A stretch of DNA of 64,000 nucleotides from Niallia taxi (GCF_032818155.1 NZ_CP102590.1:434001-498000); one strand, 5' to 3'. Numbered from the stretch's first letter, positions 34,701 to 43,313 are shown. Program-made: numbers and translations. Notes: a model not told the origin generated them from the letters alone.

Positions 34701-35462
34701 CTTATCTTTAGCAAGCTGAACAATTTCTGCATCTGTAAGAGACTCACACATTACCTCAATTACTTCATCCTGTGTCAGTCCAGCCTTATAAATGCGGAAA
34801 TCAGAGACAGAGCCGTTAAAGTCAGCATCTGCTTCAAATTGTGACTTACCGATAAAATTATTGCTGTAGTTGTCCGGATAAGAAAAGGTATCGAACCAAC
34901 TGCGCAGCTTAGCATATGTGCCACTTGACGTTTGGCTGATTGATCCGTCTGCAACAACTTCACCGTTCACGTAAATAACAGGGCCTGCACTGCTTAGCCT
35001 TCCGCCTTCTGTGCCGCTGACACTCATCGCCACATGAAGCCATTCACCTGCAGAGTAAGTTCTGCCTGCATCTGCGATAAGGTCTGAGCCGGAAAAACAA
35101 TTGCCTCTGAAATTCCGAGTCAAAAACAGGTACGGTCCTGTTTCTCCTTTTCCAAAATCAAAAATCCGCTCCCATACATTTGAGCCTTTTCCTAAATAAA
35201 GCCATGTGCTGACAGTTATCCCTGTGTTATCATCAATATCCGCAAAAACCCCTGCAGGTAACCTTAAATAAGATGTGCCAGATTTTCCACCTGACAATGT
35301 AACAGAAGACCTTCCGCCAATTGCTTCTATTACTGGTGGTACAGTTCCTTCAGCAGTAGCTTGATTGCCATTATCGGAAACATCTTTTCCTATATTATTC
35401 GGATCATTAAATGGATATTGAGCAATGATTAGTTCTTGCAGTGAATTGCTGTTTCGATTCAT
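31707..35462 (-). CDS. Multi-domain GH51 alpha-L-arabinofuranosidase
   Basis: A 1,251-residue enzyme that releases arabinose from plant polysaccharides or their fragments. Order: a LamG/concanavalin-like domain (about 10-230), an Ig-like segment (about 250-330), the GH51 catalytic region from about 340 (MYGLFYEDINNAADGGIYAE) with an inserted carbohydrate-binding-like sandwich (about 400-550), then a C-terminal sugar-binding-like domain (about 990-1,180). The acid/base Glu is in YLGVGNENWG (about 719) and the nucleophile in VFVGEFAS (about 849). No signal peptide is visible, which is odd for so large a polysaccharide-binding enzyme. Confidence 0.85.
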   Translation of the reverse strand: MNRNSNSLQELIIAQYPFNDPNNIGKDVSDNGNQATAEGTVPPVIEAIGGRSSVTLSGGKSGTSYLRLPAGVFADIDDNTGITVSTWLYLGKGSNVWERIFDFGKGETGPYLFLTRNFRGNCFSGSDLIADAGRTYSAGEWLHVAMSVSGTEGGRLSSAGPVIYVNGEVVADGSISQTSSGTYAKLRSWFDTFSYPDNYSNNFIGKSQFEADADFNGSVSDFRIYKAGLTQDEVIEVMCESLTDAEIVQLAKDKYLAFPITVVSKNVALTKFLMGGNVSVTWKSSDSAALTSEGVVGKIDKPIGVTLTAILRKGHDTAEKEFPLTVLPEGVPSHLLTIDGNDEVLDISKTMYGLFYEDINNAADGGIYAELVQNRSFESFEFDTYSHHSGACGCSTGRNRQPLHAWFGDTNSVTVNNTGGLNEFFGITDKEVNSHYITVPHGSTLINKGFTDSNNQCAMFIKEGDDYHFTIWAKATEAGRITAQLQDKHGNPISSSVTIEVNGMNTWEKYGGNTKIVLTGSETVLGQLVLSFDGEISIDMVSLIPKDVWGAGEEVRSATAHTNYQGNPNYRLRKDLVNALVDLHPTFLRFPGGCISEGSYIWDNVYEWKDSVGAVELRKENFNVWGYMMTMGLGYMEYFQLAEDLHAIPLPVMACGVLCQARSDYVHPAGGELRDYYVKSFTDLIDFAISTDFQENEWAVLRKQMGHEAPFELPYLGVGNENWGTEFFANFEYFKAAIDEYMKTNYPNHHLQIISTVGAQADDDAYQEGWKFLSGNLTEAATVTFTDGQNETEENITWYEKQPHYMDTIADEHYYRSNEYLLNNADRYNYYYRAYQQDGSINETDISKVFVGEFASTDKNTLAGAIAEAAVMTGFERNSDVVRLVAYAPLFNKVLTDGTYRWTPDLIWFDDETVWYTPNYYVQQLFGKYLGTKLLGTSFSSYQNGSLTELAPKGGIEIAAGSAEVEVKSVKVISNISGEILFEQDFRKDLLPDWENIPGSAGYSIDEERGLVLQPQNGGLNGLYIKNEAWTNYKVEVVAAKISGNDGIYVGVGLTDISPETKDVIEYAIGYNGNATGVKVHKQGIEGYMLGDYSSSTAAGNLRASCYEELEDNKLYTITVNYGGSKGERLICSYTDGSFTSKELDYKLEAYNRDIFHSVTKDDNHVYVKLVNADPFVKETKLEIKDLQVDTAGKMITVTGEESLVHTPNVNKKNAEQIVPVETQISLKENGAVVKLAANSVNVLVLTRKLS

Positions 35463-35487
35463 TTGTATTCTCCTTATTATATATTTA

Positions 35488-35497
35488 TAAGCGCTTA
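35488..35497. promoter_or_regulatory. cre- or LacI-type palindrome before the GH51 gene
   Basis: TAAGCGCTTA is a perfect 10-bp palindrome 26 bp upstream of the GH51 start. In context (TATAAGCGCTTACT) it fits a degenerate CcpA cre or another LacI-family operator, suggesting carbon control. Confidence 0.45.
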
Positions 35498-35643
35498 CTT
35501 TTTATTGAACCTAAACTTGTATGCACCAGATGAGGAATATCACTAACTTATACTTACAACTATTATAATATTGAACTATAATTTTTCCAATGATTTTTTA
35601 TAGAAATTTTCTATAAACTTAAAAACCTTAATCTAAAAAAATA

Positions 35644-35672
35644 AGGTATCGGTTCTAATTTCACCGATACCT
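35644..35672 (-). terminator. Terminator of the uroporphyrinogen-III synthase gene
   Basis: On the minus strand AGGTATCGGT and ACCGATACCT form a 10-bp stem followed by TATTTTTTTAG. Confidence 0.85.
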
Positions 35673-35680
35673 CAAAATAC

Positions 35681-36496
35681 TTATACTCTACTTTTTTCAA
35701 AGTAACGAGAAAGCTCAATAATCATTGCCCCCATACGCTCAAGCTCTGGCACAACAATTCGCTCAATCCCTTCCTCTGATAAAGCCTCTGCCGTCACTTT
35801 CCCGACTGCAACAGCTAGTGTATTGCTTTGAAATGCAGCCAATATTTCTTTCGTTATACCCTTGTCTTTAGCAAACGTAAATAACGATCTTGCTTGAATG
35901 GCGCTAGTAAAGCAAACCGCATCCACTTTCTTTTCTATGATTTCGTCAAATAGTGTTTGAACAGCGTCCCATTCTGGAGCAATATGCTGATATGGCAGGA
36001 TAGTTTGAACACTTGCTCCTTTGCCCTCTAAAAACTCAATCAGCTTAGGAGCAGTTTCTCCATGAAGCTGAACAAGCACTTTTTTCCCTGTAAAATCAAC
36101 ATCTTCAAGAGCGCGTATCAGTCCTCTAGTTGATCCATCCTCATCCAATACAGCAGGCTCAATGTTTATTTTTTTGAGGAAGTTTTTCGTTTTATATCCT
36201 CTTATTGCCACATTCGCCTTGGCGATTTGCTGCAGGTAGGTTTCCTTCACTCCAAGTTTATCAGCGATATTCACTAACGTTTCTGTTCCGATTCCTGTCG
36301 TAAAGATTACCCAGTCCGCACCTTCCTCTACAAACTTAATTAGTTCAGGCTCAACCTCCTTCTCTGCCAAAAACACCGTTCCTTGCAGGGAACGAACAAG
36401 AGGAATGCCTCCCTGATTCTCTATCAATTTGCTCATTTCCTCTGTTTTACGAGAAGCTCCAATTGCTACGCGTTTTCCTTCTAAGCCTTTACCCAT
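35681..36496 (-). CDS. Uroporphyrinogen-III synthase (HemD family)
   Basis: A 271-residue two-lobed enzyme that closes hydroxymethylbilane into uroporphyrinogen III. Features are GKRVAIGASRKTEEMSKLIE at the N-terminus, DWVIFTTGIGTETLV, the crossover region KVLVQLHGETAPKLIEFL, and VDAVCFTSAIQARSLF with a late AVAVGKVTAEAL. It stands alone, outside a hemAXCDBL cluster, so it may be a second copy serving sirohaem or a specialised tetrapyrrole pathway. Strong terminator downstream. Confidence 0.85.
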   Translation of the reverse strand: MGKGLEGKRVAIGASRKTEEMSKLIENQGGIPLVRSLQGTVFLAEKEVEPELIKFVEEGADWVIFTTGIGTETLVNIADKLGVKETYLQQIAKANVAIRGYKTKNFLKKINIEPAVLDEDGSTRGLIRALEDVDFTGKKVLVQLHGETAPKLIEFLEGKGASVQTILPYQHIAPEWDAVQTLFDEIIEKKVDAVCFTSAIQARSLFTFAKDKGITKEILAAFQSNTLAVAVGKVTAEALSEEGIERIVVPELERMGAMIIELSRYFEKSRV

Positions 36497-36642
36497 CCTG
36501 TTACCTCATTTCATTACAATTTAAAGTTTGTTTGTTCTATTAGTTTTTCTACACATATACCTTCTATTATACTAGCAGGCCGCCTTAAATTGGTATTATA
36601 TTATACAATATTCTATTTATTTTGAAGATAAATTATTACACT

Positions 36643-36673
36643 AAAAAAGCCATATAGTGTCACTATAATGGCT
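36643..36673 (-). terminator. Terminator of the yfmQ-like gene
   Basis: On the minus strand AGCCATTATAGTG and CACTATATGGCT pair (one bulge) and are followed by TTTTTTAG. Confidence 0.8.
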
Positions 36674-36693
36674 AATTTGTTTCCTTCTATTTA

Positions 36694-37131
36694 TTAAGCT
36701 TTATTCATTTTGTCGAGATCAAGCTCAAATGGGTATGTGCTATATACGACAATTTTGTTCTTATATTGTTTTACTACATCAATTCTGTCCTTATAACTAG
36801 ACAACAGCAGCTTCCACTCTTTTTTGCCTGCCTTCGTATGAATAGTTAGAGAGTAATCGGCATTTTCCGGATGTAGATAGCTATCTTCACTGCCTGGATA
36901 CAGACTGTATTTTTCTCTGACAATCGCTTGATTAAAATGGTTTAAAATATCGGCTTTCGTATCACCTTCAATTTTTCTGCCATTGTATAGGATATCTGTA
37001 TGATCATTAGAAAGCTTCATATGCAATTTATACTTTCCAAGCAGCCACTCAACGGCGCCTGTCGGCAAGCATGTCATTAAAACCTTCACGATACAAAATA
37101 GAACTAATGCTATGATGGAAATCCAAGTCAT
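36694..37131 (-). CDS. yfmQ: YfmQ family protein
   Basis: A 145-residue protein with one N-terminal membrane helix (ISIIALVLFCIVKVLMTCLP) and a cytosolic or surface domain. The KGRKIEGDTKADI-like region (DILYNGRKIEGDTK), YSLYPGSEDSYLHPE and RIDVVKQYKNKIVVYST fit Bacillus YfmQ. Function is unknown. It is transcribed alone, with its own terminator. Confidence 0.65.
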   Translation of the reverse strand: MTWISIIALVLFCIVKVLMTCLPTGAVEWLLGKYKLHMKLSNDHTDILYNGRKIEGDTKADILNHFNQAIVREKYSLYPGSEDSYLHPENADYSLTIHTKAGKKEWKLLLSSYKDRIDVVKQYKNKIVVYSTYPFELDLDKMNKA

Positions 37132-37279
37132 AAATGCTCACTCCAATATTAAAATCACATCATGATAATTATATCACATTCCTATCATACTGGATTCCCC
37201 ACAAAAGTTAACCATCCAATTAGGGTATTTATTGACCATCCAATTTTTAAAAATAGCGTCTTATCCCATTAATCGCAAA

Positions 37280-37669
37280 CTATTCCATTGTATTGATTAC
37301 CCAATAATGGGTGCTGCTCGTGTCAATCACCTCATTAGAATACTTTGTTTCACTTTTATTATCTGTTAGGAAGTATGTATAAAGAATATAACCCTGCATC
37401 GCAATTTCTTTCAGATTCGTTGTTCTGCCTATCGTCACAAATGGACTGTTTTGTTCCTGAGCGTGTCTTGCTGCAAACTCTGTCACTAATTCATCTTTTT
37501 CATTAATATAGGCGAACACCTCCATAGGATTAGCTCCTTTTGGTAATCTCACCTTTTCTTTTGCAAAAAAATACAGTGTATCATTTAAAATCGTTGTTGC
37601 AAAGTTAGATTTTTTTAATGTTTGTTTTAAATCCTCTATCGTCTCTTCATCCATTTTTAATATCATCAT
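37280..37669 (-). CDS. Hypothetical protein
   Basis: A 129-residue soluble protein with GAGGGG-like purines (AAAGAGGGGT) before the ATG. It has an acidic N-terminal helix (MDEETIEDLKQTLKKS), then alternating strands (TILNDTLYFFAKEKVRLP, MEVFAYINEKDELVTEFA, YILYTYFLTDNKSETKYS). No signal peptide. I do not recognise the family and there is no informative operon partner. Confidence 0.6.
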   Translation of the reverse strand: MMILKMDEETIEDLKQTLKKSNFATTILNDTLYFFAKEKVRLPKGANPMEVFAYINEKDELVTEFAARHAQEQNSPFVTIGRTTNLKEIAMQGYILYTYFLTDNKSETKYSNEVIDTSSTHYWVINTME

Positions 37670-37846
37670 ATACCCCTCTTTCGTCTTAAGTGCCGGTTGA
37701 TTTAGGTTAATTATATAATAGCTTATTCTATTACAAAAGCTTCTCTAATGTTAAGGAGAAGGTTTCATATCCAAATGCAGGAACCAACATACACGAAAAA
37801 GTCCATTCTTGAATTGAATAATACATTCACGACAAGGGGCAATTTC

Positions 37847-38614
37847 TCATTTCATCACTAACCCGCCATCCACATATATGCATTGTCCTGTAATAAATGC
37901 AGCGAGGTCGGATGCTAAAAATAGAGCACTGCCTGCGATATCCTCTGGTTTCGCCAAACGGCCCATTGGTGTCATGTGAATGATCGATTCTCTGACAGAT
38001 TCCTGCGTTTCAGAACTAGAGTCTGTCGGGTATGTCAGGCCAGGCGCAATGGCATTGACTGTTATTCCGAAAACCCCTAGCTCCTTAGCCAAGTTTCTGG
38101 TGAAGCCTAACAGCGCCATTTTTGAGGTTGTATAGTCATGATATGGAATAACGGGAAGTTCTATTAAATTTGTAACAATATTAATGATTCTCCCGTTCGT
38201 TTGCTCTTTCATATAAGGCATTACTGCCTTGCAGACATTATAGGCTCCGTGTACATTACCCTCCCACTGGCTGTTGTAATCCTCCCAGCTGATATTCCAC
38301 GCTGTTTTCCGTGTTTTTGGATTAAAGGTGTAGTGGCTTAGTGCATTATTGACGACAACATCAATTGTGCCAAACAAATCACCAATTTGAGTAATCATAT
38401 TGGCAACTTGTTCCTCTACTTGAACATCTGCTTGTATGGCTGCTGCCTGTCCGCCGTTTGCCTCAATTTCCTTTACCACCGAATCAGCGAGAGTCTTGTT
38501 TTTTAAATAGTTAATAATAACAAAGGCACCTTCTGCAGCAAACTTCTTTGCAATTGCAGCGCCAATGCCTCTGCTTGCACCAGTAACCAGCACGACTTTT
38601 TCCTGAAGATTCAT
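37847..38614 (-). CDS. SDR family oxidoreductase (last gene of TPP-riboswitch operon)
   Basis: A 255-residue short-chain dehydrogenase of the FabG-like group. The NADP-binding motif is VTGASRGIGAAIA (about residue 9), NNAL replaces the usual NNAG, and the catalytic Tyr and Lys are in YHDYTTSKMALLG (about 155). The serine normally before it is replaced (INIVTNLIELP). It follows the LuxC-like gene by 14 bp. In this operon it would reduce an aldehyde made by the LuxC-like enzyme to an alcohol; a fatty-acid role is less likely given the thiamine control. Confidence 0.8.
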   Translation of the reverse strand: MNLQEKVVLVTGASRGIGAAIAKKFAAEGAFVIINYLKNKTLADSVVKEIEANGGQAAAIQADVQVEEQVANMITQIGDLFGTIDVVVNNALSHYTFNPKTRKTAWNISWEDYNSQWEGNVHGAYNVCKAVMPYMKEQTNGRIINIVTNLIELPVIPYHDYTTSKMALLGFTRNLAKELGVFGITVNAIAPGLTYPTDSSSETQESVRESIIHMTPMGRLAKPEDIAGSALFLASDLAAFITGQCIYVDGGLVMK

Positions 38615-38628
38615 CTATACACATCCTT

Positions 38629-40089
38629 TTACTCGACATCCTCGTCGTATTTTTCCATCTCATATTCAAGGTTTCTTTCCATATCAACCATCCGAACAAG
38701 CTCGATAAGATTAAAACCACCGTCATGATGCCAGCCTGGTTTTGCTGAATTCATTTCACCAATCGGGCAAAACCGATTAACACCAACAGCACCTAACAGA
38801 CTTGTAATAGAAAACAATCTGGCCGGTTCAACAGCCAAACCGCACGACTGAAGGTATGTCTCATAAGATTTAAGAAGATCCGCTGCCGCTTCCAGTTTGT
38901 CGATTGCATATACATGAACAGTACGATTTAAAGGGGTTCCGCTAAAGGCTGGTTCTTCCTGATAAATAACTGTCCAAGCTGTATCCTCTTTACTACTGTA
39001 GACCGCTACTTTATCCGAACTTAAGCTTTTCAGATGATATTGATTGCGAATGTTTTGAATGGCCATTGCCTCTTCGCCTGTTAATCTTGCTCTAGGTCTT
39101 TTTAGATGATACCGTTCAAGCTCTCCAGCCAATCCTTGGGCGAATTGCTTCGGGCTTAGCGCCCCATCCTTTTCTACATAGATTACTTGAGGCGAAAGGC
39201 AGCTTTGCTGGTCGTAAATGGACACATCCTCAGCCACCTTATGCAGAGTTTTAGCGAAATGATCGGCTGTTAATGCTTCCTTGCCGATTAACGCCATACT
39301 TATCTTATGTCCATATGACAGCAGCTTCTTATGTACAGGTGTTCTTTTTTTGATTGCCTCTACTGTTTGATTAGATCCATACACAATAACAGCCTCACCC
39401 CAATCAACGGCAGCCTGTTCCAGCTCCACTGTTCCACCCTTCCACGGTATAACTGCCATAGATTCAGCTAAGGCCTCGTCCACTTCTTTCAGTGCCTGCA
39501 GAAATAATACAGGTAAAAGCGGCTCTGATAATGAGGTTTTTCCAATTGCAGCTGATTTAAGCAAAAGACCCATCACTAAACTCCATAGCTGCACACCTGG
39601 CACATTTCCTGAAAAAATATGAAATATCGTGCTTGGACCAAAGGCTCTGCTCATTCCCCCTGACTTTCTTGGGCGAAATTCATCCAGTATTGCAGGCTGA
39701 TCAAATTCCTCATCAAGAAAACGAAGGAGCTCTCTCTTGCGGAATGTCCGCATATATTTTTTTAGCTCGAGGCGTACCATATCGCTATCATAGCCAGTAA
39801 TTGCAGGAACAAGGGATTCGGCTAATTGTCTTAATGCATAATCAGGATTGAGCCAAAGCTGTATTACTTTATCGATTTTAGCCACTATTTCACTTGTCGG
39901 AAGGGTTGCTAAATAAGTCCTTCTATTTTCCTTAACTGCTGCAGCTATTTCCTGAAGCTCCTGTTTCTGAATAACAGGATATCTTAATAGGTAATTTACT
40001 CCGTTTACAAAGATAGGTTTTTCCTGGAAATTTTTCAGTTTAATAGAATTGGGCAGATAAAAGGCATCAACGATTACATGATTGCTCAC
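38629..40089 (-). CDS. LuxC-like acyl-CoA/acyl-enzyme reductase
   Basis: A 486-residue member of the LuxC reductase family, which reduces an activated acyl group to an aldehyde with NADPH. The aldehyde-dehydrogenase-like fold is marked by HIFSGNVPGVQLWSLVMGLL, GKTSLSEPLLPVLFL and the active-site Cys in DQQSCLSPQVIYVE (about residue 295). It overlaps the LuxE-like gene by four bases. No luxA, luxB or luxD is in the window, so light production is excluded. Its substrate is probably a carboxylate linked to thiamine. Confidence 0.85.
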   Translation of the reverse strand: MSNHVIVDAFYLPNSIKLKNFQEKPIFVNGVNYLLRYPVIQKQELQEIAAAVKENRRTYLATLPTSEIVAKIDKVIQLWLNPDYALRQLAESLVPAITGYDSDMVRLELKKYMRTFRKRELLRFLDEEFDQPAILDEFRPRKSGGMSRAFGPSTIFHIFSGNVPGVQLWSLVMGLLLKSAAIGKTSLSEPLLPVLFLQALKEVDEALAESMAVIPWKGGTVELEQAAVDWGEAVIVYGSNQTVEAIKKRTPVHKKLLSYGHKISMALIGKEALTADHFAKTLHKVAEDVSIYDQQSCLSPQVIYVEKDGALSPKQFAQGLAGELERYHLKRPRARLTGEEAMAIQNIRNQYHLKSLSSDKVAVYSSKEDTAWTVIYQEEPAFSGTPLNRTVHVYAIDKLEAAADLLKSYETYLQSCGLAVEPARLFSITSLLGAVGVNRFCPIGEMNSAKPGWHHDGGFNLIELVRMVDMERNLEYEMEKYDEDVE

Positions 40090-41222
40090 GAGAATGATGC
40101 ACCACCCTCGGCTGCCTGCATTAACTGGTCAACAGCAATCGAGCAGCCTCTTGCTTCAGAGCCTTTTATCCTGCCAAGCAGCTGAAACCCTTCGTCTGTT
40201 TGTACACCCTCATCCTGTGTCAAAATTGCTATACATGAATTCCAGTTCGCTAAATCGACATGTGCAATCACACCTTTTGTTCCTTTCTCGACAGGCTTTA
40301 AGGTTTCTGGATCAAGTATGACCGTTCTCACCCAGGCAGGGCCTGCTTTATCATGTATTACTTCACCATTGCAGCTTGACAGTATTGTCTTGTCATAAAG
40401 TTGGGAGCTTAGTTCTGTCATGCCATACATATTGATGCATTTTGATCTGCTGACGTGGAAAAATGCTTGAAAATGCTGATACAGCTCCTCCATTTCTACT
40501 TCACGGGACTGTCCCTTAAACCCGCCTGTATCAAATATCCTGCTTCCTTCTGCGAGCTGAAAGTGCAGATTTTCTTCTTGTAAATAATCAAGAATATGTA
40601 CATATGCAAATGTTGCGCCAATCAATAAAACCGGTTCTTGCTTTTGCTCACATTTCTGCAATTCCTTTATCAATTCTTCCATGTCTAACCCGTTTTCTTT
40701 AAATAATAACTTGCTGTCCTCTGTACCGAAGTTGGCTACAGCATTTGATAAATACCTAGAAAGTGAAGAGTTTTTATTCAAATCCTCTGCAGGTGAAAGT
40801 ACTAACATTGTCAGCTTCTCTTTATCTGGCATAACAAATTGTTTAAATGGATATTTCATAGAAGCATCCCAAACGCGTAATGTCGGGTGATAATTTCGGC
40901 CCTTTTGTTCAGGATTTGTTGTTCCACTTGTCATAAATACTGCTTCTGTCTCATCTGCCGGTTCACAGGATAATGTCAGCTCCTTATAGCCTTGAATCGG
41001 CATTGGTGGAATATGTAACCAATGCTTAACAGTAAGCGGTGTCCTTTTCTTTGTCTGACAGTATTTTTTATATGGCAAGTTATGCTGAAATTGATAGTTA
41101 AATAGCTGCAGTGACAGCGTATTAAAATCTTGTTCATATTCTTCCAGTTCTTGAAAGCCCTCTTTATATTTATCTATAAATAAGAGAATATCATTTGTTA
41201 TTGCCATGGCTCTCTCTTTCAT
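40086..41222 (-). CDS. LuxE-like acyl-adenylating enzyme
   Basis: A 378-residue acyl-protein-synthetase (LuxE) family protein that activates a carboxylic acid with ATP and hands it to the reductase. The AMP-binding loop is FMTSGTTNPEQKGRNYH (about 92), with NMYGMTELSSQLYD (about 265) and a late LLGRIKGSEARGCS. It overlaps the NCS2 permease stop (ATGA). It shares an operon with the LuxC-like and SDR genes, giving a complete acid to aldehyde to alcohol route. Confidence 0.85.
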   Translation of the reverse strand: MKERAMAITNDILLFIDKYKEGFQELEEYEQDFNTLSLQLFNYQFQHNLPYKKYCQTKKRTPLTVKHWLHIPPMPIQGYKELTLSCEPADETEAVFMTSGTTNPEQKGRNYHPTLRVWDASMKYPFKQFVMPDKEKLTMLVLSPAEDLNKNSSLSRYLSNAVANFGTEDSKLLFKENGLDMEELIKELQKCEQKQEPVLLIGATFAYVHILDYLQEENLHFQLAEGSRIFDTGGFKGQSREVEMEELYQHFQAFFHVSRSKCINMYGMTELSSQLYDKTILSSCNGEVIHDKAGPAWVRTVILDPETLKPVEKGTKGVIAHVDLANWNSCIAILTQDEGVQTDEGFQLLGRIKGSEARGCSIAVDQLMQAAEGGASFS

Positions 41223-42541
41223 TTTCCTGTCCCCTTTCTAAACCAATTTGGGATATTAACAAACAATAGCTGCAGAATAATCGAACTGAATGCTCCAATT
41301 AAAATTGTATTAGAAAGGAACGTTCCAGCAGCACCAGTTAGTCCTGTTGCAAAGCTCGGCAATGAAATTGCCAGCAGTATAGATAATCCTATAATCATAT
41401 AGTTACAATCATTTTGTTCTACCTTTGCTAATAGCGAGATTCCGGTAAATATTAATGTTGCAGCAGCAGGCAGAAAAATCCCGCCAACTACTGGACTTGG
41501 TGTTAAAGCAAGCAACGCTCCTGCTTTTGGCACAAATCCGAGGATAAGAAAAATAACTCCTGCAATCATCACTGGATATCTTGAACCAACACCTGTTAAA
41601 CGAAGGAGGCCAACGTTTTGAGCATATGCAGTCGTCGGAAAGCCGCCAATCAGTGAGGAAAGCATGGAACCAGCCGATTCACCAGCAAAGCCATTTCTTA
41701 TCCGCTTTGCATCTATTTCTGTTTTTAATATTGTGGACGATGCTTGATAAACACCCATTGCTTCAATCACTGCCACAATATAAGCAACAAAAAATGTTAT
41801 AAATGTCGTCCATTCAAACTCCAGTCCTCCATACGGCAAGAATGTCGGAAGACCGAACCACGGCTTTTCTGCTATCATCGAATAATCTGCTTTTCCGAGG
41901 AAAATTGCGATAATATCACCAACAACTAATGCAATAAGAAAAGAAAATGATTTCAAATACCCTTTTCCAAATATCGATAGAAGGAGAACGATACATGCCG
42001 TCGGAATCGACATCATTAATATCGCTGGACTGGCAAAACCTTCGTCACCTGGTGCTCCACCAAGGAATTCTGATAGTGTAAAGCCAGACAATGAAATCCC
42101 GACTAAGAAGATAACAGTTCCCGATATCACTGGAGTAAACAGCACCTTTAATCTGCCAAGCAACCCAGTGATTGAGAGGATAAATACGATTATCGCACTC
42201 ACAAGAATTGCTCCGCTCGCTGCAGCAAGCCCATTTGCTTTTCCGGCAGCTATCATGATGGAGTCAAACGCCGCTGACGGACCTTGAACGATTGGCAGCT
42301 TCACAAATCTGGCTGCTTGCAGCAATGTGACAAGCCCTGCTGCAATAAAAATCGAGTTTACTAGATTTGCAGATAAGGCAAAAGGCAGACCAATCATCGC
42401 TGCTACAAAGATAGGATCAAGCCAAACATTGGAAACAAAGACATGCTGCAATCCGTATAGAAAGTTTTTTAATGGTGGGAGCTTTTCTTCAAGCCCCACT
42501 GTTATTTGTTGCTCATCTGTTTTTGGTGTTATTTCTGTCAT
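41219..42541 (-). CDS. NCS2 (uracil/xanthine-type) permease in thiamine-controlled operon
   Basis: A 440-residue, 14-segment nucleobase:cation symporter. The substrate-site motif is VYQASSTILKTE, and the NCS2 signature GGFPTTAYAQNVGLLRLTGVGSRYP-like region includes TTAYAQNVG (about 310). LPIVQGPSAAFDS lies in an early helix. NCS2 carriers move uracil, xanthine or urate, but here the gene is second in a TPP-riboswitch operon. It may carry a pyrimidine fragment of thiamine or an oxidised derivative; that is inference. Confidence 0.85.
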   Translation of the reverse strand: MTEITPKTDEQQITVGLEEKLPPLKNFLYGLQHVFVSNVWLDPIFVAAMIGLPFALSANLVNSIFIAAGLVTLLQAARFVKLPIVQGPSAAFDSIMIAAGKANGLAAASGAILVSAIIVFILSITGLLGRLKVLFTPVISGTVIFLVGISLSGFTLSEFLGGAPGDEGFASPAILMMSIPTACIVLLLSIFGKGYLKSFSFLIALVVGDIIAIFLGKADYSMIAEKPWFGLPTFLPYGGLEFEWTTFITFFVAYIVAVIEAMGVYQASSTILKTEIDAKRIRNGFAGESAGSMLSSLIGGFPTTAYAQNVGLLRLTGVGSRYPVMIAGVIFLILGFVPKAGALLALTPSPVVGGIFLPAAATLIFTGISLLAKVEQNDCNYMIIGLSILLAISLPSFATGLTGAAGTFLSNTILIGAFSSIILQLLFVNIPNWFRKGTGK

Positions 42542-42576
42542 CTTTTTCTCCTTTTATACAAGCAATAGCTTGCCTT

Positions 42577-43086
42577 TTATTTCTTAAGCCAACCTGCATT
42601 TGTTAGCACAATTGATTGTTTTTTTACAAATACACTTAAAATAATGAAGCCTAGCAATGCACCGGCAATCGAGCTGAAGATAAACAGCGGGATGAATCCA
42701 AAAAGTGTCGCTTTTTGCCCAAGCAGCAAGGCAGCTATCGGATATGCCAGCATTGCGCCAAGTACACCTGTACCAACAACCTCCCCAAGAAATGCCATAT
42801 ACAGCTTCCTTGTCTTTAAATACAGGAAGGATGCTAACAATGCACCAACCATGCTTCCTGGGAATGCAAACAGAGAACCTGTTCCCAACATATTTCTTAA
42901 CAGGGAGACGCTAAATGCTTGGAGCACTGCATAATAAGGTCCTAGCATTACTGCTGAAAGTACATTAAGAAAATGCTGGATAGGAAAGACCTTTGTAAAC
43001 CCTATCGGAATAAAAAACAGATTGCTTGTCATTGTTCCAATCGCAACCATCATCGCTGTTAATGTGAGCTTCCTTGTTTTGTCCAT
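42577..43086 (-). CDS. thiW: ThiW, ECF transporter S component
   Basis: A 169-residue membrane protein that binds a thiamine precursor, probably thiazole, and uses a shared ECF module for uptake. I start it at MDKTRKLTLTAMMVAIGTM because GGAGGGA and the riboswitch platform point there. Family marks are FIPIGFTKVFPIQHFLNVLS, GPYYAVLQAFSVSLLRN, GSLFAFPGSMVGALL and GEVVGTGVLGAMLAYP. It is the first gene after the tandem TPP riboswitches and leads a five-gene operon. Confidence 0.85.
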   Translation of the reverse strand: MDKTRKLTLTAMMVAIGTMTSNLFFIPIGFTKVFPIQHFLNVLSAVMLGPYYAVLQAFSVSLLRNMLGTGSLFAFPGSMVGALLASFLYLKTRKLYMAFLGEVVGTGVLGAMLAYPIAALLLGQKATLFGFIPLFIFSSIAGALLGFIILSVFVKKQSIVLTNAGWLKK

Positions 43087-43120
43087 AAAAAAATCCCTCC
43101 AGTAAAATAGCACTGAGGGA
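43087..43120 (-). terminator. Riboswitch expression platform: terminator covering the thiW ribosome site
   Basis: On the minus strand TCCCTCAGT and ACTGGAGGGA pair and are followed by seven T. The 3' arm is the GGAGGG ribosome site of thiW, so the hairpin can both end transcription and hide the start. Confidence 0.75.
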
Positions 43121-43155
43121 AAGGGTAGCCAAAAAAACAGCTATCTCCAAGTGAA

Positions 43156-43246
43156 CACTTTCCTACGCTGGCATTATCCAGTTCAGGTCCAAAAGGGTCA
43201 AGACAAAAATGTCTACTCTCAGCCGATAATTCCGGCTCCCCCAGTG
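43156..43246 (-). ncRNA. TPP riboswitch, gene-proximal copy
   Basis: Read on the minus strand it has the THI-box blocks in order: CACTGGGGGAGCC, GGCTGAGAG, ACCCTTTTGGACCTGA, ACTGGATAATGCCAGCG and TAGGAAAGTG. The closing stem is CACT/AGTG. It should sense thiamine pyrophosphate and control the terminator just downstream. Confidence 0.92.
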
Positions 43247-43281
43247 CGATAAAATTATTTAATTGCCATGCTTACAAACAT

Positions 43282-43313
43282 AAAAAAAGCCAGATCTTAA
43301 AAAGACCTGGCTT
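43282..43313 (-). terminator. Terminator between the two TPP riboswitches
   Basis: On the minus strand AAGCCAGGTCTT and AAGATCTGGCTT form a 12-bp stem (one wobble) followed by seven T. It is the expression platform of the distal riboswitch. Confidence 0.85.

Noticed and set aside
37847..40089. Bioluminescence (lux) genes
   Set aside because: LuxC- and LuxE-like proteins occur in many non-luminous bacteria; no luciferase luxAB or luxD is present, and the operon is under TPP control.
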